Position numbers and translations under genes: made by a program
The notes under the pieces: model-generated
The model's database searches: none
Seen by the model: the letters and a program-made list of their open reading frames with translations, nothing else
What the model was told of the DNA's origin: nothing
Shown: positions 1-4,800 of the stretch, in pieces
Position numbering within the stretch: the stretch's first letter is position 1
Layout: every line of letters begins with the position of its first letter
NCBI GenBank assembly: GCA_005879095.1
Contig: VBLM01000565.1
Location: forward strand, 1 to 6,367
Reading direction: 5' to 3'
Source: Deltaproteobacteria bacterium
Lineage (GTDB): Bacteria > Myxococcota > Myxococcia > Myxococcales > 40CM-4-68-19
DNA length: 6,367 bases

Positions 1-322
1 AGGCGACATAGCTCTTGTAACCTGGCCCCAGCTCTTCCTCGAGCCGCCGCCCCTGCGACTCGGTGAGCGGCCCGATCGGCGACCGCCCCCCGATCTCCGA
101 ATACAGCTGCCGCGCGTGCGGCGCCCGCCGTCTCGCCACCCACCGGGCAAACCACCGCCGCAGAAATCCCCTCAGAAACGGAATCCGAATCAAAAACGGA
201 TCGAGGAAGAGATTCACCAGGTACGGCTCAACTGCCTCCAGCGAATCCGGCCCGCCAAGATTGAGCAACAAGACGCCCGTGTGCGGCGGAACACGTCGCG
301 GCTTGATCGGAATTGGGGACAC
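1..322 (-). CDS. hemH: Ferrochelatase, N-terminal part (3' end beyond window)
   Basis: Ferrochelatase inserts ferrous iron into a porphyrin in the last steps of heme synthesis. The leftward translation gives about 107 residues. After a short lead comes GVLLLNLGGPDS, the family's N-terminal beta strand and loop, then YLVNLFLDPFLIRIP and later LYSEIGGRSPIGPLTESQ, matching the conserved 'IGGGSP' region. The C-terminal half with the catalytic His and Glu lies outside the window. I chose GTG at 322-320 because it is the first start codon in this frame downstream of the preceding gene and places the GVLLLNLG strand at residue 17. The frame stays open upstream through a repeat region but contains no ATG, GTG or TTG there. 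No good Shine-Dalgarno precedes it. It is the last visible gene of the leftward series that also holds hemE. The start codon lies inside a repeat element, so the true start is less certain than the identity. Confidence 0.92.
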   Translation of the reverse strand, partial: MSPIPIKPRRVPPHTGVLLLNLGGPDSLEAVEPYLVNLFLDPFLIRIPFLRGFLRRWFARWVARRRAPHARQLYSEIGGRSPIGPLTESQGRRLEEELGPGYKSYVA

Positions 323-424
323 CCTGGTGGGACACTCTAACCGGACATCTTGCGAAGGGTGTCCCCGAAGGGTGTCCCCGAAGGGTGTCCCCGAAGGGTG
401 TCCCCGAAGGGTGTCCCGAATTCC
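309..424. repeat. 116-bp element with terminal inverted repeats (REP/MITE-like)
   Basis: The ends are imperfect inverted repeats of 16 bp. GGGTGTCCCGAATTCC reads on + at 409-424, and GGGTGTCCCCAATTCC reads on - at 324-309, with one mismatch. Between them lie a unique stretch (325-352) and a 13-bp tandem array. The element occupies almost exactly the gap between the DUF4142 gene and hemH: its right end includes the last base of the TAG stop (426-424), and its left end contains the hemH start. The short GGGGACA-containing palindromes recall REP-like repeats associated with Y1-type transposases in several phyla; that link is from memory and unverified. No transposase is in the window. Confidence 0.75.
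353..417. repeat. Five perfect tandem copies of a 13-bp unit
   Basis: The unit CGAAGGGTGTCCC occurs five times without a mismatch at 353-365, 366-378, 379-391, 392-404 and 405-417. The last copy runs straight into the right terminal inverted repeat. Thirteen is not a multiple of three, so reading phase rotates through the array. The array lies between genes and is probably transcribed. In leftward RNA, neighbouring units form CCC-UUCG-GGG, a short stem with a UUCG tetraloop. Perfect identity suggests recent expansion and possible copy-number variation between strains. Confidence 0.93.
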
Positions 425-1062
425 TACCGGCGGAGGGGTTCGGGGATGCGGCCTTGGGCGCGGTCGTTGCCCTTGAGCTTGTCGGCCATGTCCTTGTGGT
501 GCTTGAGGACCGGGCGGGCGTCGTCGATCCATTGCTTCAGGTCGGCTGATTGGACGTCGGCCTGGTGCTTGTCGAGCATGTCGAGGACGTCGTTGTGACC
601 GTTGTACATGACGGACGCGAAGGCCTTGTCGAACTCGGCCCCCTTCATCCGCTTGACCTGGTCCATCTTCTTCGTGTCGATGTCGAGCTTCGCCTTGTCG
701 GCGGGGGCCAGCGCGTCGAGGTCGAGGCTCGTCCGCTTCGCCGCCGCCATCAGTTTGATGTCGGCCTGCTTGTGGTCGGCGATCAGCCTGAGCCCCAAGT
801 CCTTCACGCCCGCGCTCATGCCCTGCTTCCCGGCGAGTTGGCCGGCGTCGATCTCCATGAGATTCACGTGGTGGAGCATGGCCGCGAGCCGCGAGTCGGA
901 CATCTTCTCCTCGCTCTTGATCGGCTTGGTCACGGGCGGGACGCCGGTCATCGCGTCGGTGGCCGGGGGATTGGTCGTGGCCGGCTGCGTGGAACGATTG
1001 TCAGTCGCGAAAGCCATGGCCGGCGCCAGCGCGGCTGCCAGTGCGAGTGTGCGTAGCTTCAT
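424..1062 (-). CDS. DUF4142 family periplasmic protein
   Basis: The protein has 212 residues. Residues 1-19 form a Sec signal peptide (basic MKLR, then an Ala/Leu-rich core ending AMAFA before TD). A Thr/Pro-rich linker runs to about residue 50. Residues 55-197 are helical and match the DUF4142 pattern: LHHVNLMEIDAGQLA, then LRLIADHKQAD with His97, then FDKAFASVMYNGHNDV with His156, then LKHHKD with His188 and His189. DUF4142 proteins are predicted ferritin-like four-helix bundles, usually exported, with no settled function. The His positions could suggest metal binding, but that is inference. The start at 1062 is fixed by a strong Shine-Dalgarno (AAGGAGAG, 1074-1067) and the signal peptide; a longer upstream reading to 1284 is not supported. 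The gene lies 22 nt after the Gly-rich gene and before hemH, so it is probably co-transcribed. Confidence 0.9.
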   Translation of the reverse strand: MKLRTLALAAALAPAMAFATDNRSTQPATTNPPATDAMTGVPPVTKPIKSEEKMSDSRLAAMLHHVNLMEIDAGQLAGKQGMSAGVKDLGLRLIADHKQADIKLMAAAKRTSLDLDALAPADKAKLDIDTKKMDQVKRMKGAEFDKAFASVMYNGHNDVLDMLDKHQADVQSADLKQWIDDARPVLKHHKDMADKLKGNDRAQGRIPEPLRR

Positions 1063-1066
1063 TTCG

Positions 1067-1074
1067 CTCTCCTT
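1067..1074 (-). promoter_or_regulatory. Ribosome binding site of the DUF4142 gene
   Basis: AAGGAGAG on the minus strand lies four bases before ATG 1062. It decides the start against the in-frame extension that begins at 1284. Confidence 0.8.
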
Positions 1075-1084
1075 TTTGGTCAGC

Positions 1085-1942
1085 TCACCGAATCGAGCCC
1101 GCGTCGCTCTCGGAATAGTCGGGCGGTCCCACTTGCGGGCCGCCGCCAACTTCGGGGCCGGCGCCGACGTCCGGGCCCGAGCTGACGTTCGGTCCCGGCC
1201 CGCTGAAAGTGCTGGTGTCCCCGGCGTCGAGACCGCCGGGTCCGAAGATGGGGATGCCGGCCGGGCTGATGTACACGGCCACACCGCCGCCGGCGGCCGG
1301 GGTCTGGACGGTGCCGCCGCCCGCCGTCTGTCCCGGCTGCATCCCGTTGGATGTGCTCGGCGCTGGAACCACCGGCGAGCTCGGCGTCACCAGACCTCCG
1401 CCCGGCGAGGTCGAGCTGCTTCCGGGAGGAGCGTTCGCCGTGTTCGTCGGCTGGACGGCGCTACCCGTCACGGAAACGCCCTGCGCCTGGACCGAGGCTG
1501 CGTTCCCCTGCGCTTGCTGATTGGCCGGTCCCGCCCCGCCGTTGAGCGCGGTACCCGCTCCGGTCCCACCGTCGAGCGCGGCGGCCGTGACGCTGCCGCC
1601 GTCGAGTATGACGCCGGCACCGCTGGCGCCGTTCAGGGCGGAGCCGGCGCCGGTTCCGCCGTCGAGCGCGAAGCCGGTTCCGGCGCCGCCATCGAGCGCG
1701 ACGCCGGCTCCGGCGCCGCCATCGAGGGCAACGCCGGCCCCAAGTGGTTGATTGCTGGAGGGATTCGTCGTCGTCGTCCGGCCGGGCACGACGTTCGCCG
1801 TTCGTGCCGGGGCGGGTTTCGACGGAGCCGGCGGCGCGGGAGTGGGGACCTGTTTGACTGCTCCAGGCGGGGCGCTCGCCGCATGTGCAAGTCCGATTCC
1901 GGCCGCCGCACCGATCAATGCGAGGACGCCGTAAGTACGCAT
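1085..1942 (-). CDS. Secreted Gly/Ala/Pro-rich repeat protein, unknown function
   Basis: I do not recognise a family. The predicted protein has 285 residues. Residues 1-22 look like a Sec signal peptide (MRTYGVLALIGAAAGIG, then AHAAS). A Pro/Ala/Thr-rich segment follows to about 67. Residues 68-137 are seven degenerate ten-residue repeats of the form GAGVALDGGA, with Asp or Asn at a fixed place. Then comes a Ser/Thr/Pro/Gly-rich stretch, a short hydrophobic patch (VAVYISPAGIPIFGPGG, about 221-237), and four hexapeptides GPxPNV/SSGPDV/GAGPEV/GGGPQV at 248-271. There are no Cys residues and no obvious catalytic motif. It looks like a disordered or fibrous surface or matrix protein. The Shine-Dalgarno (GCAGAG) is weak. 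Position (65 nt after hemE, 22 nt before DUF4142), strand and signal peptide favour a real gene. The low-complexity GC-rich composition leaves some doubt. Confidence 0.65.
   Translation of the reverse strand: MRTYGVLALIGAAAGIGLAHAASAPPGAVKQVPTPAPPAPSKPAPARTANVVPGRTTTTNPSSNQPLGAGVALDGGAGAGVALDGGAGTGFALDGGTGAGSALNGASGAGVILDGGSVTAAALDGGTGAGTALNGGAGPANQQAQGNAASVQAQGVSVTGSAVQPTNTANAPPGSSSTSPGGGLVTPSSPVVPAPSTSNGMQPGQTAGGGTVQTPAAGGGVAVYISPAGIPIFGPGGLDAGDTSTFSGPGPNVSSGPDVGAGPEVGGGPQVGPPDYSESDAGSIR
1130..1201 (-). repeat. Four hexapeptide coding repeats (xxGPxV)
   Basis: Near the C-terminus of the Gly-rich protein, four in-phase six-residue units (GPGPNV, SSGPDV, GAGPEV, GGGPQV; residues 248-271) keep a GP-x-V core. 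This is a second, separate repeat type in the same protein. Confidence 0.7.
1532..1741 (-). repeat. Seven degenerate 30-bp coding repeats (GAGVALDGGA)
   Basis: The stretch encodes residues 68-137 of the Gly-rich protein as seven in-phase ten-residue units: GAGVALDGGA twice, then GTGFALDGGT, GAGSALNGAS, GAGVILDGGS, VTAAALDGGT and GAGTALNGGA. The LD/LN-GG core is the most constant part. The units differ at both DNA and protein level, so the array is older than the 13-bp array or under selection for the core. Confidence 0.85.
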
Positions 1943-2007
1943 CTCTGCAAAGCTGTGCAGCGGGCGCCTTCGCGCAACGGTACGGACAGGCGCGGCCCTG
2001 CCGCCGC

Positions 2008-2991
2008 TCAGCGAGATGGCGTGTGCGCGTGCACCTGCTCGACCAGCGCCCGAGCGTTCTCGACTGGTGTCCCCGGCAGGATGCCGTGCCCGAGGTTGAA
2101 GACGTATCCGGCCCCGGCGCGGTCGGCAAGCTCGAGCACGCGCGCGACGCGCTTTCGCTGCTCGGGAAGCGGCAGAAACAGCGAGGCCGGGTCGAGGTTG
2201 CCCTGCAGCGCGACGGCCGGCCCGACGCGCCCGCGCGCCTCGTCGAGTGGCACCCGCCAGTCGACCCCAACCACGTCCGCTCCAGTGGCGGCCAGCTGGG
2301 CGAGCAGCTCGCCGGTTTCTACGCCAAAGACGATCACCGGCTGTCCGTCGACCTTGAGATTTTGGATGACGCGCGCGATATACGGCGCGCCCAGCCGGGC
2401 GTAGTCCTCAGGGCCCAGCGCGCCCGCCCACGAGTCGAAGATCTGCAACGCCTGCGCGCCCGCCGCGAGCTGCGCGTTCAAATAAAGGATGAGGGCGTCG
2501 GTGATCTTGCTCAACAGCGCGTGCGCGAGGCGCTCGTCGGCCATCAGCGCGGCCTTGGCCTTCTCGAAGCTGCGGCTGGTCTTGCCTTCGATCATGTAGG
2601 CCGCGAGCGTCCACGGTGCGCCGCAGAAACCGATCAGCGGTACCCTGTTGGCGAGCGCTTTCCGGACGCGACGGATGGCTTCCATCACGTACCCCAGCTC
2701 GCGTTCGGGGTCCGGGACGTGCAGCTTGTCGATGTCGGCTCGCGCCGCGAGCGGCTGCGGGAACTGCGGGCCTTGGTCCTCGAGGAGAAGCTGCATGCCC
2801 ATCGCTTCAGGCACGACGAGGATGTCGCTGAAGAGGATGGCCGCGTCGACGCCGAGGATGTCGACCGGCTGCAACGTTACTTCCGCCGCCAGATCGGGCG
2901 TCTTGCAGAGGCGCCCGGCCTGCCGCATCAGCCAGATCGGCGTCTTGTCGACCGGTCGCCGAAAGCAGGCCTCGATGAACCGGTGGGGCAT
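2008..2991 (-). CDS. hemE: Uroporphyrinogen decarboxylase with internal deletion
   Basis: HemE decarboxylates the four acetate side chains of uroporphyrinogen III to give coproporphyrinogen III in the cytoplasm. The 327-residue product carries both family signatures: PIWLMRQAGR (residues 18-27) and GFCGAPWTLAAYMIEG. It also has FSDILVV with the catalytic Asp, FDSWAG with the Ser, QGNLDP, and NLGHG with the C-terminal His. It is shorter than the usual 340-355. Between MRQAGR and LCKTPDLAAEV the normal YLPEYR...FLE segment (16-17 residues) is absent, with the junction at 2910/2911. The frame is kept. The missing stretch belongs to the conserved N-terminal region that lines the active site, so activity is doubtful. 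The start at 2991 has AAGGGGG about six bases upstream and matches the family's N-terminus. It begins 19 nt after the cytochrome gene ends, which suggests one transcript. Confidence 0.96.
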   Translation of the reverse strand: MPHRFIEACFRRPVDKTPIWLMRQAGRLCKTPDLAAEVTLQPVDILGVDAAILFSDILVVPEAMGMQLLLEDQGPQFPQPLAARADIDKLHVPDPERELGYVMEAIRRVRKALANRVPLIGFCGAPWTLAAYMIEGKTSRSFEKAKAALMADERLAHALLSKITDALILYLNAQLAAGAQALQIFDSWAGALGPEDYARLGAPYIARVIQNLKVDGQPVIVFGVETGELLAQLAATGADVVGVDWRVPLDEARGRVGPAVALQGNLDPASLFLPLPEQRKRVARVLELADRAGAGYVFNLGHGILPGTPVENARALVEQVHAHTPSR

Positions 2992-3010
2992 CGCGCCCCC
3001 TTACCACGAG

Positions 3011-4261
3011 TCAGAGCGACTTGAGGAACTCGACCAGGTCGGCCTTCTCCGGTTGCATCAGGCCCAACTTGAAATGGCGGTCATAGTGATCGACCACATC
3101 CGCCAGCGTCGCGAACCGCCCGTCGTGGTAGAAGCCGCCCTTCGCGCGCACGAACAGGCCCCGCAGCGGCGTGGTCCGGTAGCGCCCGTCGGGCGACCGT
3201 TTGGCCTGGAAGTCGTCGATTCCGATCTCCTCGGCGGTGTGCATCGGCCATCCCGGCTCGACGTAGAGCGGCGGCACGTGACATGTCGCGCAGCGCGCCT
3301 TCGAGGCGAAGATCTCGCCGCCCCGTTTCGCCGCCTTCTCGTCGTACGAGTCCTTCGGCGGCGAGGGCGGCGGAATCGCCAGCTGGTAGAAGTGCAGGGC
3401 GGCGAGCTTGGAGGTGATCAGGTCCTCCGCCCCCGCGTGCCGGTGATGGCCGAACTTCGCCCGCGCCGCGACCGGGAACTTCGCCGCGTCGTCGAGCCGC
3501 GGATCGAAGAAGACACCCTGGCCGTACATCTCGTTGTTGGCGACGTACGCGTTCCAGTACGTGACCGATCCCCACCCGCTGTACGTGTGCAGGTTCACGC
3601 CGGCAAGCCCGAACGCCGCCGGCAAAAGTGTCGCGGCAGGCTTGCCGTCGGGGCGGAAGGCCTTGCCGTCGATGTTCAGCTCGGCGTCGAACTTTCCCGG
3701 TCCCCAGCTGAGGAGCACCTTCTTCACGGTATCGATGTCGACCTGCAGCAGGTCGGAAATCGGTTTCAGGTTTGGCGCCAGGGTGGTCGAGTGACAGAAG
3801 GCGCAGGTGATGCCCATCGTCGTCATCCGGTCGCCGTCGAACGTCGCCTTCACGCCCACGACCGCGTCGTGCTTGAGGAGCGCGATGGTGTTCTCCGGAT
3901 CGTCGAACGAGAGCGTGTGCGCCTTGATCACGTCGCCCAGCGAGGCCGGGATCGAGCCGAAATCGACGCGCAGACCCAGCCCGAGCGCGTCGCGGGGAGT
4001 GACGCCCTTGCCGATGCCGCCATGCTTTTCGCCGGCGATGGCCTCGTGGAGCCGCAGCTGGCCGCCGAAGAACGCCTCGCTGCCGAAGGTGTCGAACCGG
4101 AAGACCTTGCGCCCCTCGTCGAGCATCTTCCTGGCGTTGTCGTCGACCGACTTCTGGTAGCTCTCCGCGGGAGCCTCCTTCACCGCTGGATTCTGTGGGG
4201 TTTCCTTGGGAGCGGGGCTCGAGCAGGTAGCCGCGAGCAGGGCCACGATCGCAATGCGCAT
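3011..4261 (-). CDS. Di-heme c-type cytochrome, cytochrome c peroxidase-like
   Basis: The 416-residue exported protein has two c-type heme sites, CAFCH (153-157) and CATCH (324-328). The C-terminal part reads RTTPLRGLF, then GGFYHDGRFATLADVVDHY, the typical end of the cytochrome c peroxidase/MauG superfamily. The central block GPGKFDAELN, then PAAFGLAGVNLHTYSGWG, recalls a myxobacterial/acidobacterial family of putative di-heme oxidoreductases of unknown substrate. The N-terminus (MRIAIVALLAATCSS) is a short signal peptide; Cys13 could be a lipoprotein site, but Thr before Cys is atypical. The start at 4261 has a perfect AGGAGGT four bases upstream, so the longer reading from 4303 is rejected. 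From memory, homologues have about 25-30 more residues between the first CxxCH and LAPNLKP (VDDSFAPG... type); here CHSTT joins directly to LAPNLKP. It precedes hemE by 19 nt. Periplasmic electron transfer or peroxide reduction is inferred. Confidence 0.88.
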   Translation of the reverse strand: MRIAIVALLAATCSSPAPKETPQNPAVKEAPAESYQKSVDDNARKMLDEGRKVFRFDTFGSEAFFGGQLRLHEAIAGEKHGGIGKGVTPRDALGLGLRVDFGSIPASLGDVIKAHTLSFDDPENTIALLKHDAVVGVKATFDGDRMTTMGITCAFCHSTTLAPNLKPISDLLQVDIDTVKKVLLSWGPGKFDAELNIDGKAFRPDGKPAATLLPAAFGLAGVNLHTYSGWGSVTYWNAYVANNEMYGQGVFFDPRLDDAAKFPVAARAKFGHHRHAGAEDLITSKLAALHFYQLAIPPPSPPKDSYDEKAAKRGGEIFASKARCATCHVPPLYVEPGWPMHTAEEIGIDDFQAKRSPDGRYRTTPLRGLFVRAKGGFYHDGRFATLADVVDHYDRHFKLGLMQPEKADLVEFLKSL

Positions 4262-4265
4262 ACGG

Positions 4266-4272
4266 ACCTCCT
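4266..4272 (-). promoter_or_regulatory. Ribosome binding site of the di-heme cytochrome gene
   Basis: AGGAGGT on the minus strand, a full anti-16S match, lies four bases before ATG 4261. It fixes the start and excludes the in-frame ATG at 4303. Confidence 0.88.
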
Positions 4273-4302
4273 GGCGAGGGCGTCTTGAGAACATCCTCGC
4301 CA
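4272..4302 (-). promoter_or_regulatory. Leader hairpin or operator dyad before the cytochrome gene
   Basis: TGGCGAGG (4272-4279) and CCTCGCCA (4295-4302) are perfect 8-bp inverted repeats separated by 15 bases. In leftward RNA the 3' arm ends at the first base of the AGGAGGT ribosome binding site. No T-run follows, so it is not a standard terminator for the cyclase gene. It could be an RNA hairpin affecting translation or a DNA operator. The dyad is seen; the role is inferred. Confidence 0.45.
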
Positions 4303-4337
4303 AAAGGTTCCCGCGCGATCCACGTACAGTGTCGGGA

Positions 4338-4800
4338 TTACGACCTGCGGGCGACCTGCTGCAACTCGAGCACGGACTGCCCGCCCTTGAAGACCCGCAC
4401 CGCGCCGCTCGACTGCGAGACCGAAATCGCCACCGCGTTGGTTTCGACGGTGATCGCCGCCGCCGCCGCGTGCCGCGCCCCGAGCCCGAGCGGCAGCTCG
4501 ACGTTCCCCTCTCCGGTCTGCAGATATCGCCCCGCAGCGAGCACGACGCCGTCCTCCCGGATGACGAACGCGCCGTCGAGGACCGCGAAGTTCTTCAGCG
4601 CCTCGCGGATGTGCGGGTCGAGCACGTTGCGCTCGGCCTCGCTGATGCCCTGGAAAGGATTGATGGTCAGCTGCTTGCTCTTTTCCATCACCGCCGTCGA
4701 ATCACCGAGGACGAAGATGGTCCCGATCGGGTGCCCCTCGAACCCTTCGTGGCCGATAGCCATCGCCAGCGAGACCAGCGCTTCGACGACCTGCGGCGAG
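4338..4800 (-). pseudogene. Second, headless copy of the DacZ-type cyclase domain
   Basis: This is the downstream copy of a duplicated segment of the diadenylate cyclase gene. In its own frame it encodes the whole catalytic domain, from SPQVVEAL at the junction through LDGAFVI and GARHAAAAAIT to the natural end VLELQQVARRS and TAA at 4338-4340. It lacks the N-terminal 140 residues and lies in a different frame from the upstream copy (446 = 3x148+2). An internal ATG at 4763 could give a 141-residue product that starts inside the domain, but no Shine-Dalgarno precedes it. The upstream copy stops at 4688, 76 bases past that ATG, so coupled reinitiation is conceivable but unproven. Removing exactly 446 bp restores a 293-residue gene, so this is the displaced original 3' end. 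Confidence 0.8.
4355..4800. repeat. 446-bp direct tandem repeat, copy A
   Basis: Positions 4355-4796 are identical, read by eye, to 4801-5242. After one mismatch (4797 C versus 5243 G) three further bases match. The difference changes a serine codon synonymously (TCC to TCG on the coding strand). The copy directly abuts copy B. Confidence 0.95.

Noticed and set aside
353..417. CRISPR-like array
   Set aside because: The 13-bp units are contiguous without spacers, and no cas genes are present.
424..1284. Longer DUF4142 reading starting at 1284
   Set aside because: The extra 74 residues overlap the Gly-rich gene in another frame. The signal peptide and strong Shine-Dalgarno place the start at 1062.
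1532..1741. Calcium-binding RTX repeat block
   Set aside because: The period is ten residues, not nine, and the GGxGxDxxx aspartates are not in register. It is kept only as a loose resemblance.
602..2404. 600-codon rightward open frame across the DUF4142, Gly-rich and hemE genes
   Set aside because: It runs antisense to three leftward genes with signal peptides or family motifs. Its translation is Arg/Ser-rich with no recognisable domain, typical of shadow frames in high-GC DNA.
2648..4288. 546-codon rightward open frame opposite hemE and the cytochrome
   Set aside because: The opposite strand encodes two clear conserved proteins with good ribosome binding sites. The rightward translation is low-complexity and charged with no motif.
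3011..4303. Longer cytochrome reading starting at 4303
   Set aside because: It puts 14 charged residues before the signal peptide. ATG 4261 has a perfect AGGAGGT.
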